From assembly GCF_000971335.1 (NCBI RefSeq), contig NZ_JZJL01000002.1, forward strand, positions 62,001 to 126,000: a stretch of DNA of 64,000 nucleotides. The letters run 5' to 3'. The stretch's first letter is position 1. Every line of letters starts with the position of its first letter. Position numbers and translations under genes: made by a program. This DNA is from Chromobacterium vaccinii (GTDB lineage Bacteria > Pseudomonadota > Gammaproteobacteria > Burkholderiales > Chromobacteriaceae). A model generated the notes under the pieces. That model was given only the letters and a program-made list of their open reading frames with translations, did no database searches and was not told the origin of the DNA. Below are positions 1 through 7,877 of this stretch, in pieces.

Positions 1-1
1 C

Positions 2-1354
2 AACGTCACCGTCTATCTGGAAAGCGTCGGCGATCCCGGCATCGCGCCCACCGCGCACACCTTCACCTTCCCCACCATCCCCGCCGGCGGCACCGTGCTG
101 CTGGCCTGGGACGCGGACTTCCAGCACGCGACGCCGGGCAAGCCGCTGGTGAGCTTCGTCGCCCGCGCCGACGGCTTCGCCGCCCAGCGCTCCATCCAAC
201 AGATCTTCGTGTCGCAGACTCGCTTCGACAGCGCCAGCAACACCTATACCTGCACGGTGGAGGAAGGCACGCTGACCATCTCCAACATCCAGGGCCACGC
301 GCCGGGCAAGGCCTGGGGCGAGCCGACGGACAACGGCAAGGAATGCCGCTGCCCGCCCCGCTTCGGCCCGACGGTGCCCACCGGCCTGACCATGGCCTGG
401 AAGCCGAACCCGGCCTACGCCGGCACCCATGCCGAGCTGCCGTTCTCCGACCCCTGGTGGAAGGTGCTGGCCATCATCGTCGCCGTGATCGCCGCGCTGG
501 TGGCCGGGATCGCCGCCGCCGCCGGCGCGGGCAAGGCCAACTTCAGCGTCGGCGGCTCGGTGGAGGAGACAGACCCCAGCGTCCACTGCTGTTCGCTGAA
601 GGGCGCGGCATCGGGAAAACCCGAATTCACCGTCGCCGGCGTGGCCTCGGCCATCGCCTCCGGGGCGATCGCGGTGGCGTGCTCGGACGAGGCCGATCCG
701 TTCTGGCGCGGCCAGGCGGCCACGCCGCCGGCGGCCGGCGAGACCACGGTGGCCGAGCGGGTGGTGGCCAAGTGGAAGATGCTGGAAGCGCCGGTGGCGG
801 GCAAGGCCTACAAAACCGATGTGTCCTGGACCTACGAGCGCTTCACCACCGGCAAGACCTATCACTACGCGGTGACGGAAACCCAGGTCAACGTGCATGC
901 CGCCGGCCCGGTGAAAGTGGAAACGCCCGACGTGGTCCACGCGTTCGCGCCCTTATGGGTGAGGGCTAGCTTCCAGCGCCAGGACGGCACGCTGTTCAAG
1001 GGCAGCGACCTGTACTCCTTCGCCCTGTTCGAAGCGCCGCAGGGGCTGTATTTCGTCGCGCCGCTGACCGACGACGGCCTGGGCTTCGATCCGGCCGCCA
1101 ACGACGGCACCTATGCCGGCAGCCTGGACCTGGAGCGCACCTACCGGCTGCTGCTGCAGCAGCACCAGGACGTGCGCGGCATCTGGCGGGTGTTCGTGTT
1201 CGCCCAGGACGTGAATCTGACCAAGCCCGGCACCCCGCCGCATATCGCCGCCCAGCACATCGGCGGCTTCTTCGTGGCCAGCGCGATCGAGATCACCTTC
1301 GACGACAGCCTGCCCTGCCCGCTCAAAGCCCAGTCGACGATCACCGTTGTCTAA
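2..1354 (+). CDS. Secreted/surface protein with choice-of-anchor-X-like C-terminus, 5' truncated by the window edge
   Basis: The reading frame is open from base 2 with no stop upstream, so the N-terminus lies outside the window; the GTG at 95 is internal to a beta-rich, CARDB-like stretch (reads NVTVYLESVGDPG upstream of it). A hydrophobic Ala/Ile/Val segment follows WWKVLA (bases about 460-530) and could be a membrane helix. The C-terminal part contains DDGLGFDPAANDGTYAG, typical of 'choice-of-anchor X' modules of bacterial surface proteins. It ends at TAA 1352-1354, just before a terminator. Function is not recognised; a secreted or envelope role is inferred from the modules only. Confidence 0.7.
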   Translation, partial: NVTVYLESVGDPGIAPTAHTFTFPTIPAGGTVLLAWDADFQHATPGKPLVSFVARADGFAAQRSIQQIFVSQTRFDSASNTYTCTVEEGTLTISNIQGHAPGKAWGEPTDNGKECRCPPRFGPTVPTGLTMAWKPNPAYAGTHAELPFSDPWWKVLAIIVAVIAALVAGIAAAAGAGKANFSVGGSVEETDPSVHCCSLKGAASGKPEFTVAGVASAIASGAIAVACSDEADPFWRGQAATPPAAGETTVAERVVAKWKMLEAPVAGKAYKTDVSWTYERFTTGKTYHYAVTETQVNVHAAGPVKVETPDVVHAFAPLWVRASFQRQDGTLFKGSDLYSFALFEAPQGLYFVAPLTDDGLGFDPAANDGTYAGSLDLERTYRLLLQQHQDVRGIWRVFVFAQDVNLTKPGTPPHIAAQHIGGFFVASAIEITFDDSLPCPLKAQSTITVV

Positions 1355-1404
1355 GGACGCGCCGGCCGGGCATCGCCCGACCGCCCCATGCCGGCAACTG
1401 AGGA

Positions 1405-1428
1405 GCGGCCCACCCAGGCCGCCCTTTT
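1405..1428 (+). terminator. Rho-independent terminator after the edge gene
   Basis: A perfect 6-bp GC stem (GCGGCC/GGCCGC, loop CACCCA) is followed by CCTTTT, 50 bases after the stop at 1354. Confidence 0.75.
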
Positions 1429-1563
1429 CATTCATGCTTTGGCCATGCGACCTTCCCCGATCAATCCAAACGCATATACAATTCGTTTACAAACTAAATC
1501 GGCATGCTCAACTGAGATGGACGCCAGCCGCGCCATCTCTACCCTTCCCCGGAAAAGCAAGAT

Positions 1564-2379
1564 ATGACCCCGCAAGAAACCCAAGCGCTGCAAAACTTCC
1601 TGAATCAACTGGTACAAGTCCGCGGCATGGCCAAGGACCCGCAAGCCAATGCCACCATCATGCAGGCCGCGGCCCAACAGCCGGACGCCATCTACCTGCT
1701 GGTGTTGCGCTGCATGCAACAGGACCAGGCGCTGAACGCCGCCAACGCCCAAATCGCCAAACTGCAATCGGACCTGCAAGCCGCGCGCAGCGCGCCGGTC
1801 CCCGCCGGCGCGCCCGGCACCTTCCTTGATCCCAACGCCGGTTCCGCGGCCTGGAGCAGCGCACCCGCGGCGCCCGCCTTCGCCGCTCCGCGCCAGGCTG
1901 CACCGGCTGCCGCTTATCAACAGCCCGCACCCGCCTACCAAGCGGCGCCTCCGGCCTATCCGCCGGCAGCGCCCGCCTATCAGCAAGCCGCGCCGGTCTA
2001 CCAGCAACCCGCCCCTGCGCCGCGCCAAGGCTTTTTCGGCGGCGGCAGCGCCGGCGGTTTCACCAGCGGCGTGGGCAGCTTCCTCGGCAATGTGGCCACC
2101 ACCGCCGCCGGCGTCGCCGCCGGCACCTTCCTGGTCCAGGGCATAGAAAGCCTGTTCAGCGACGACAAGCCCAACCATGAAAGCGGACAAGGCCATGCCG
2201 GTTATGAGGCGGAACAGCCGGTGGAGCAACACATCACCATCAACAACTACTACGAGTCCGACGGCCAGGACGACGCCGGCTACCGGGAAGATGCGCTCCC
2301 GCGCGACGACTACCAGACCGTGGCCGACTCCGACTACGCCAGCGACGAGTACAGCGAAGACGACAACGCTTCCGCCTAA
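1564..2379 (+). CDS. DUF2076 domain-containing protein
   Basis: 271 aa. The N-terminus (MTPQETQALQNFLNQLVQV, then a helical region to about residue 80) matches DUF2076 family proteins, which have a conserved helical head, a Pro/Ala/Gln-rich linker (here residues 85-155, many AYQQ/PAYQ units), a Gly-rich segment FFGGGSAGGF, and an acidic tail. A short hydrophobic stretch AATGTAAGVAAG-like follows the Gly-rich part (about residues 170-190). The last 50 residues are strongly acidic (DSDYASDEYSEDD). The start is the ATG right after a GGAAAAGCAAG purine run. It stands alone between two terminators. The family's function is not established; periplasmic or envelope association has been suggested only by annotation. 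Confidence 0.8.
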   Translation: MTPQETQALQNFLNQLVQVRGMAKDPQANATIMQAAAQQPDAIYLLVLRCMQQDQALNAANAQIAKLQSDLQAARSAPVPAGAPGTFLDPNAGSAAWSSAPAAPAFAAPRQAAPAAAYQQPAPAYQAAPPAYPPAAPAYQQAAPVYQQPAPAPRQGFFGGGSAGGFTSGVGSFLGNVATTAAGVAAGTFLVQGIESLFSDDKPNHESGQGHAGYEAEQPVEQHITINNYYESDGQDDAGYREDALPRDDYQTVADSDYASDEYSEDDNASA

Positions 2380-2452
2380 GCCCTGTTCGGAGGCCCGGGC
2401 CGATATCGCCTGCGGTATCGGGAAAACCAGCCACAAGCCCGAGACCATATGG

Positions 2453-2479
2453 AAAACCGCCGCATGCCGCGGCGGTTTT
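2453..2479. terminator. Bidirectional terminator between DUF2076 gene and chitinase
   Basis: A perfect 11-bp stem AAAACCGCCGC / GCGGCGGTTTT lies between two convergent genes, with A- and T-tracts at both ends, so it can serve both strands. Confidence 0.9.
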
Positions 2480-2498
2480 CTTGCGCGCGCCGATCAGG

Positions 2499-3926
2499 CT
2501 AGGCCGGCTGCCACAAGGTAATGGCCTCATCCGGCGTCCAGCCGGGATTGGACACATGGGCCTGCAGGCAGCGGTAACGCTTTCCCTGATAGCCGGCGCC
2601 GTCTCCCACCAAGTATTGGATGCCGTTCTGCCATTCCGGATAATCCGGCTCGCCATCGCCGTCGGTGCGCACTAGAACGCCGTTGCCTGGCAGGGATTCC
2701 CGGCCGGCGTCGTCCAGCGCGGTCGCATGGTACCGATAATCGCCGCCAGGGCGCAGGCCGACGTCGCGGAAATCGGCGGCGGTGGTCAGACCCACTTGCT
2801 GCCCATCGCGATACACCCGGTATTCCACGATAGGAAAATCGCCGCCGGCCGGCGCGTCCCAAGCCAGGGCGACGAAATCCCGCCCGATCTCGCCGGCGCG
2901 CAGATTGCCGGGCGCCGGCGGGCGATCGCCCCCGGCTCCGCCCTCCAGCAGCGGGGCGTAGTCGCGGATGAAGCTCCAGTCGTAGCCGCGGCCGGCCACG
3001 TCGCGGCCATCGTCCCAGTTCACCGACCAGGTCATCAGGCCGCGGATGGGGTTGCCCGCCTCCTCCAGCCGGCGGAAGGCGTTGAACACCGCGTCCGGAT
3101 CGCGGACGAAACCGGTGGCGGCGGCATCGGCATTGGCCGGCAAGCCGATGGCGAGCTTGTCGGCCGGAATCCGCAGATAGCCGCGCGTGCCGTGGATCAG
3201 ACTGTCGGTCAGGTAATAGAGAAAGTCCTCTTTCCTGACCTCGTCATCCTGCGACAGCCAGGCGTTCAACTCGTCCACCCACACGCCGTCGCCGCCCTGG
3301 TTGTAGTACTGCGGCGCGATGAAGTCATAATAGCCGTCCAGCGCCGCGATATAGGCCGCGTAGTGTCCATCCGGCTTCAGGTAAGGGAATTCCGGCGCCA
3401 TGCTGATGATGAAATGCTGGCCTTGCGCCAGGTAGTAGTCCTTCACCATCTTCAACGCGGCCGGAATCACCGTCTGGTTGTCGCCCGCCGCGATCGCGCT
3501 CTGCTCCAGGTCGATGTCCAGCCCATCGAAGCCGTAAAGCTCCGCCAAGCGGACGATCTCTCCCGCCAGCGCGTCCTCTTGGCCGGCCTTGAGTTCGATG
3601 TGGGCATCGGCTCCGCCCAAGGAAACCAGCACCGCGCGGCCCTGCTCGTTCAGCGCGTCCACCTGGGCGCGGAAAGCCTCGTCGCTCAGGTTCCAGGGCT
3701 TGAAGGTGGGGATGCCGGCGCCTTTCATGAAGGCTACCGCCACCACGGCGTAGTCCTCCGGCACATCGTCCAGCGCGATGTCGGCCGACGTGCCGCGCTG
3801 ATAACCATTGCCGGCCGAGGACGGCCAGTTGTGCCAGAAGCCCATGATGAAACGGTCGGGAAGCGGCGGCATGGCCGCGGTGTCGGCGGTCCGCGCGCCG
3901 CGGTCCGGTTTGGCGAATGGGTTCAT
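2499..3926 (-). CDS. GH18 chitinase with FnIII and CBM5/12 domains
   Basis: 475 aa. The GH18 catalytic barrel spans about residues 25-335: SLGG strand at 102-105 and the hallmark DGLDIDLE at 134-141, with Glu141 as the catalytic acid in a DxxDxDxE pattern. A fibronectin type III domain follows (about 343-425), then a C-terminal CBM5/12 chitin-binding module (about 429-475, YPEWQNGIQYLVGD...YRCLQAH...W). It hydrolyses beta-1,4-GlcNAc chains. The start ATG at 3926 was chosen because AAGGGG sits 5 bases upstream and GH18 homology starts soon after; an in-frame extension upstream has no family similarity. No signal peptide is visible (MNPFAKPDRGART...), which is odd for an exported chitinase. Downstream it shares the bidirectional terminator. 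Confidence 0.93.
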   Translation of the reverse strand: MNPFAKPDRGARTADTAAMPPLPDRFIMGFWHNWPSSAGNGYQRGTSADIALDDVPEDYAVVAVAFMKGAGIPTFKPWNLSDEAFRAQVDALNEQGRAVLVSLGGADAHIELKAGQEDALAGEIVRLAELYGFDGLDIDLEQSAIAAGDNQTVIPAALKMVKDYYLAQGQHFIISMAPEFPYLKPDGHYAAYIAALDGYYDFIAPQYYNQGGDGVWVDELNAWLSQDDEVRKEDFLYYLTDSLIHGTRGYLRIPADKLAIGLPANADAAATGFVRDPDAVFNAFRRLEEAGNPIRGLMTWSVNWDDGRDVAGRGYDWSFIRDYAPLLEGGAGGDRPPAPGNLRAGEIGRDFVALAWDAPAGGDFPIVEYRVYRDGQQVGLTTAADFRDVGLRPGGDYRYHATALDDAGRESLPGNGVLVRTDGDGEPDYPEWQNGIQYLVGDGAGYQGKRYRCLQAHVSNPGWTPDEAITLWQPA

Positions 3927-4030
3927 GCATGCCCCTTGCTGAAGATGGATGAACGGCGCCGGCTCAGCGCCGATGCCCCGGCCATGGTAGGCCGCCCCTC
4001 CCCATAGGGCTGCTGGCCGTTCAGCCAGCC

Positions 4031-5308
4031 TCAGCCGGTGGCCGGCAATACCGGCCACCTGTCGACGATGCGGCCGCCCTCGTACACGGCGATATCGCCG
4101 AACTGCTGCAGCACCGCCTCGCTCTGGCGCGGGCGGAAGAACACCGTGTCGTCCACCGCCAGCGCCTGCAAGCCGGAACCGACCAGCAGTTGCTGATTGG
4201 ATGAATGCCCGTACAGTCCGCTGCCCGCCAGGCCGGCGGGCGACACCGGGTCGGCCTGCCAGTTGCCGCCGTAGATGAAATAGCCGCGCCGCGCGTTGGC
4301 GTCCCAGCCGCCCGCCAGCCCGCCCAGCCACTCCACGCCGTAAGGCAGTTCGAAGCGCGGCAATGCCTTCAGCACCGGCGTGGCGATAAAGCAGGCCGGC
4401 AGCAGCTCATCCAGCAGCGGCAGATCGAAATCGCTAGGCTTGACCATGGCCGAGCCCACCGCCACCTCGTTTTCCGGACCATCGCCGGGATAGAGCCGGT
4501 AAGTGGGCGAGCCGGCGGCGTTGAAGCACGGCTCGGAGATTCTTCCCGCCGGATGCGCCCGCGCAATGGCGGCGAAGGCGGCGTAGCTTGCGCGGGCGTG
4601 GCGCAAAGCCTTGTCCCTCAGTCCGGGAAGATCCGGAATCTTGGCCACGTGCGCGTCGTAACCCATCAGGCCGGACCACTGCAGCCGCGGCTCCACGGCC
4701 ACCATGTCCAGCATTCGCCGCAGCGTGGCGGCGTCGGCGATGCCGCCGCGGTGCAGGCCGACGTCGATCTCGAAATTGAGCTTCAAATGCAGATTTTGCC
4801 CGCGCGCCAGCTCGCGGTACTGCGCCAGCCGCTCCGGCGTGTCCACCAGCCATTGCAGTTGCCGCTCCGGCTGGAAATCCATGTCGAAAAACTGGCGGTA
4901 AAACGCCAGCGCGGCGGCGGCCGGCAATGGCTTGCCCAGCAGGATGTCCCGGCCGCCCTTCGCCATCGCCTCCAGCTGCGGCAGGCTGAACAGCATCTGC
5001 CGCCGGGTGCCGGCCAGCGCAGCCGCCTCGGCCAGCAAGGCCGGGCACGGCAGCGACTTCACCACCACCCTGAGCGCCATCTTGCCGGCCAGATGACCCG
5101 CGATCCGCCGGATATTGGCGCGCAGGCGCTCGCGGTCCAACACCAGCGTCGGCTCGGCGATGCCGGCCTGGCGCAGCGCCGCCTGCAACCCGCGGAAATA
5201 AGCGTCGTGCGGCGCCCCGCGCGCGGAGGGCCGCGCCAGCCAGACTGCCGCCCCGCCCGCGCCCAAAGCTGCCAGCAAGCGGCGCCGGCCGCGCGACGGC
5301 CCGCTCAT
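4031..5308 (-). CDS. Tat-exported alanine racemase/D-threonine aldolase-fold (DSD1-like) PLP protein
   Basis: 425 aa. The N-terminus (MSGPSRGRRRLLAALGAGGAA) has arginines before a hydrophobic run and looks like a Tat-type signal. An alanine-racemase N-terminal TIM barrel follows, with the PLP lysine in RVVVKSLP (Lys84). The C-terminal part (DDTVFFRPRQSEAVLQQF...YEGGRIVDRWPV) resembles the D-threonine aldolase/D-serine dehydratase C-terminal domain, but where those enzymes have an HxC metal-binding pair this protein reads QSE, so metal dependence and the standard reaction are doubtful. Its start overlaps the stop of the upstream oxidase gene by ATGA, so the two are translationally coupled. Substrate unknown; a periplasmic amino-acid enzyme is inferred. 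Confidence 0.8.
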   Translation of the reverse strand: MSGPSRGRRRLLAALGAGGAAVWLARPSARGAPHDAYFRGLQAALRQAGIAEPTLVLDRERLRANIRRIAGHLAGKMALRVVVKSLPCPALLAEAAALAGTRRQMLFSLPQLEAMAKGGRDILLGKPLPAAAALAFYRQFFDMDFQPERQLQWLVDTPERLAQYRELARGQNLHLKLNFEIDVGLHRGGIADAATLRRMLDMVAVEPRLQWSGLMGYDAHVAKIPDLPGLRDKALRHARASYAAFAAIARAHPAGRISEPCFNAAGSPTYRLYPGDGPENEVAVGSAMVKPSDFDLPLLDELLPACFIATPVLKALPRFELPYGVEWLGGLAGGWDANARRGYFIYGGNWQADPVSPAGLAGSGLYGHSSNQQLLVGSGLQALAVDDTVFFRPRQSEAVLQQFGDIAVYEGGRIVDRWPVLPATG

Positions 5309-6696
5309 GCCGCCACGCCGAACACGCGGCGCAGATGGGAATTGAGCAGCACGCCCTTGGGATCCAGCTCCCGCCTCAGCTTCAGGAAGTCGTTCCAGCG
5401 CGGGTAAAGTGCGGCCAGCTCCGCCGCGCCGTACGGATGCAGCTTGCCCCAGTGCGGCCGGCCCTCGTATTTGCGGAAAACCGGCGCCAGTTCGGTCAGC
5501 AGATAATCATGCGGCTCGCCGGCGGCGGCATGGACGGCGATCGAGCAGGAGTCGCGGCGGTAGAAAGGGCTGAGCCAGGCGTCGTCGGCCTTGACGAAGC
5601 GGAACTCCAGCGGGAAGAACACATCGTTGCGCCGCTCCAGCCGTTCGATCACCTCGCGCACGCAGGCGATGCCGGCCTCCCGCGGCACATGCCACTCGCT
5701 CTCGTTGAAGCGGGTGGACCGCGCGGTGGACAGCAGCCGCCAGGACTTGTCGAAGGCCTGCTCGCTCAGATCGGGATCGATCAGTTTCTGCGCGGTCCAG
5801 CTCCGCAGCGCCGGCATGCCTCCCAGCCAATCGCGCAGCCGGCGCAGCTCTTGCAGCATCTCCTCATCGCCGGACTCCGGCCGCGACGCCGGTCCCGGCG
5901 GGCGGATGTCGTGGGTGATCGCCGCGGCGTAGCCGGTGAACGGCAGATAGTAGAACTCGAAATGCCGGTGCCGGCGCGCCAGCTCCGGCGCGGCGTCCAG
6001 CATCTGTCCCGCCGGCAGCAGCCATAATTTTCGCTGCAGATAATAGGCCGGCAGCGTCGCCACGGTGGCGCGGGCGATCACGCCCAGGCTGCCCAGCGAC
6101 ACTCTCGCCGCCTGCAGCAGATCCTCGTCGCGGCCCTTGCCGCAGTCCAGGGTCAGTCCCGATGGCGTCAGCAGCCGCAGCGCGCGCGCGTCGGCGTGCA
6201 GGGCCGGCAGGCCGGCGCCGGTGCCGTGGGTGGCGGTGCTGATCGCGCCGGCGAAGGATTGGACATCCACGTCCGGCTGGTTGCGCAGCGCCAGTCCCTG
6301 CGCGTCCAGCAAGCGCGCCAGCTGGCCGATGCGGGTGCCGGCCAGCAAGGTGGCTTCGCCGGCGGCCGCGTCATGCGCCAGCAGGCCGGACATCCGGTCC
6401 AGCGACACGATCTTGCCGGGCGTGGGCACCAGCGGGGTGAAGGAATGGCCGGCGCCGACGCAGCGCAGCGGCGTGCCGGTCTGCGCCGCTTCGCGCAGCA
6501 GTCGCGCCAGTTCGGCCTCGTCGCCGGGCGTGGCCAGCGCCTGCGCGGCGCAGCTCTGCAGGCCGCTCCAGTTACGCCAGCGATAACCGCCGGCGGACGC
6601 GGCGGCCCGCGGTCCGGCCGCTTGAGCGGCCCAGGCGCCCAGCAGCGCGCCGCCGCCCAGTTGCAGCAAGGCCCGACGATTCAGTGCCGGCCTCAT
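5305..6696 (-). CDS. FAD-linked D-arabinono-1,4-lactone (aldonolactone) oxidase family protein
   Basis: 463 aa. The N-terminus (MRPALNRRALLQLGGGALLGAWAAQA) is a Tat-like signal with RR before a hydrophobic core. The FAD-binding PCMH domain covers about residues 40-215, with CVGAGHSFTPLV (His84 is where this family attaches flavin covalently) and GAISTATHGTGAG. The C-terminal ALO domain carries the family HWGK motif (RPHWGKLHPY) and ends HLRRVFG. It oxidises sugar lactones or alditols in known relatives. It is coupled by ATGA overlaps both to the upstream cytochrome gene and the downstream PLP-fold gene, so electrons may go to the cytochrome instead of oxygen (inference). Confidence 0.88.
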   Translation of the reverse strand: MRPALNRRALLQLGGGALLGAWAAQAAGPRAAASAGGYRWRNWSGLQSCAAQALATPGDEAELARLLREAAQTGTPLRCVGAGHSFTPLVPTPGKIVSLDRMSGLLAHDAAAGEATLLAGTRIGQLARLLDAQGLALRNQPDVDVQSFAGAISTATHGTGAGLPALHADARALRLLTPSGLTLDCGKGRDEDLLQAARVSLGSLGVIARATVATLPAYYLQRKLWLLPAGQMLDAAPELARRHRHFEFYYLPFTGYAAAITHDIRPPGPASRPESGDEEMLQELRRLRDWLGGMPALRSWTAQKLIDPDLSEQAFDKSWRLLSTARSTRFNESEWHVPREAGIACVREVIERLERRNDVFFPLEFRFVKADDAWLSPFYRRDSCSIAVHAAAGEPHDYLLTELAPVFRKYEGRPHWGKLHPYGAAELAALYPRWNDFLKLRRELDPKGVLLNSHLRRVFGVAA

Positions 6697-7091
6697 CGCG
6701 CGCCTCCTGGCCCGCCGTCAGCCATGAAGGCGATCAGCCGGGTGAACTCCTGATCGCTGCAATCATTGCAATAACCTCGCGCCGGCATCGCGTTCAGGCC
6801 ATCGCGGACATGGGTCAGCAACAGCGGCATGCCCTTCTCCAGCCTGGCCTCCCAGGCCGGCGCGAAGCCGGCCAGCGGCGCCTGGCTGGCCTGGTTGCCA
6901 TGGCAGATCAGACAGGAGCGCTCGTACTTGCGCGCCAGCTGCGCATCCATCGGCCGCAGCGTCTCCGCCCGCTGCAGATCGGCCGCCTGCGGCTTGGCCT
7001 CTCCCCTCCCGCAACCGGCCAAAACCACCAGTCCGGCCAAGACCATGCCCTGCCAATGCCGGCCAGCCATCGTCTTCCTGCCTGCCTCCAT
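6693..7091 (-). CDS. Cytochrome c5-like lipoprotein
   Basis: 132 aa with the ATG at 7091, preceded by GAGGAGA; another in-frame ATG (7070) also has a purine-rich site. Hydrophobic N-terminus ends in a lipobox VVLAGC (Cys27), predicting an inner- or outer-membrane-anchored lipoprotein. Haem c is attached at CLICH (Cys60, Cys63, His64); AMPARG (Met102) is the probable axial methionine. The extra pair YCNDC (Cys108/111) is a hallmark of cytochrome c5. It is the first gene of a three-gene operon, overlapping the oxidase gene by ATGA, and is the likely electron acceptor for that oxidase. Confidence 0.88.
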   Translation of the reverse strand: MEAGRKTMAGRHWQGMVLAGLVVLAGCGRGEAKPQAADLQRAETLRPMDAQLARKYERSCLICHGNQASQAPLAGFAPAWEARLEKGMPLLLTHVRDGLNAMPARGYCNDCSDQEFTRLIAFMADGGPGGAR

Positions 7092-7436
7092 GCCGTCTCC
7101 TCGGATATCGGGATGTTGCAATGGCGCGCCCGCGGCGCCTCAAGCGCAAGCGGCCGGACAATCCGGCCGCTTGATGACAATGGCTTTAATATACATTCAA
7201 CACACCATTAATGTCATTTTCATTTCCCGTCTTTTCCCCCTCAGGAAGCGCCGCCGCGCGGCAGGCGCGCCGCGGCCGCCGTTGATGCCGCATGCCGCTG
7301 CTGTACACATTGTTACGGTTATGAACAGATACAAATCGCAATCAGTGGCTATCTTTCCTTTGCGATTGCGAAACAAACCGACGCCATAGTGAAAGCATGC
7401 GCAATACGCGTCCGCAACGTAAAAGGAAGACTTGCC
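7092..7436. other. Divergent intergenic region with two inverted repeats
   Basis: 345 bases between the reverse-strand cytochrome operon and the forward exported-protein gene. It contains a 12-bp perfect palindrome at 7147-7173 and an 8-bp inverted repeat TCGCAATC/GATTGCGA at 7336-7343 and 7364-7371 (20-base spacer). Promoters of both genes should lie here, but no convincing -35/-10 pair was assigned. No coding potential seen. Confidence 0.5.
7147..7173. promoter_or_regulatory. 12-bp perfect palindrome (candidate operator)
   Basis: Arms CAAGCGGCCGGA and its exact complement flank CAA. No T-tract follows on either strand, so it is more likely an operator or structured element than a terminator. 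Its core GCCGGACAATCCGGC recurs at 17362 upstream of the GntR regulator gene. Confidence 0.45.
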
Positions 7437-7868
7437 ATGAAACACGTGATGACCGCGGCGGTGCTGATCGCCGCCTCCCTGACCAGCCTGCCCAGCCAGG
7501 CCGGCGTCTCAATCAGCGTCGGCGAACCCGGCTTCTACGGCCAGATCGACATCGGCGGCTACCCGCCGCCCCAGCTGATCAGCCCGCAACCGATAATCGT
7601 GCAGCCGGTGCCGGTGGCCGCGCCGCCGATCTACCTGCGCGTGCCGCCGGGCCACATGAAGCATTGGGACCGATACTGCCGGCAGTACGGCGCCTGTGGC
7701 CGCCGGGTCTATTTCGTCCGCGACGACTGGTACAACCGCGTCTACGTGCCGCACTACCGCGAATACCATCATGACAACGGCCGCCACGAGGGATGGAAAC
7801 GCGACCACCGCGACGACCGCCATGACGACCACCGCGACGAGTGGCATGGCGACCATCGCGACCATTAA
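7437..7868 (+). CDS. Exported PXPV-type protein with His/Asp/Arg-rich tail
   Basis: 143 aa. The start at 7437 follows a strong AAAAGGAAGA site by 6 bases and gives a classical signal peptide (MKHVMTAAVLIAAS...PSQA, cleavage near residue 22). The mature part has a PQPIIVQPVPVAAPP segment resembling PXPV-repeat exported proteins of betaproteobacteria, then two Cys (RYCRQYGACGRR) and a C-terminal tail made of HRDDRHDDHRDE-like repeats, which could bind metal ions. It ends only 9 bases before the convergent stop of the large GGDEF/EAL gene. Function unknown; periplasmic. Confidence 0.75.
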   Translation: MKHVMTAAVLIAASLTSLPSQAGVSISVGEPGFYGQIDIGGYPPPQLISPQPIIVQPVPVAAPPIYLRVPPGHMKHWDRYCRQYGACGRRVYFVRDDWYNRVYVPHYREYHHDNGRHEGWKRDHRDDRHDDHRDEWHGDHRDH

Positions 7869-7877
7869 TCCTCGCGC

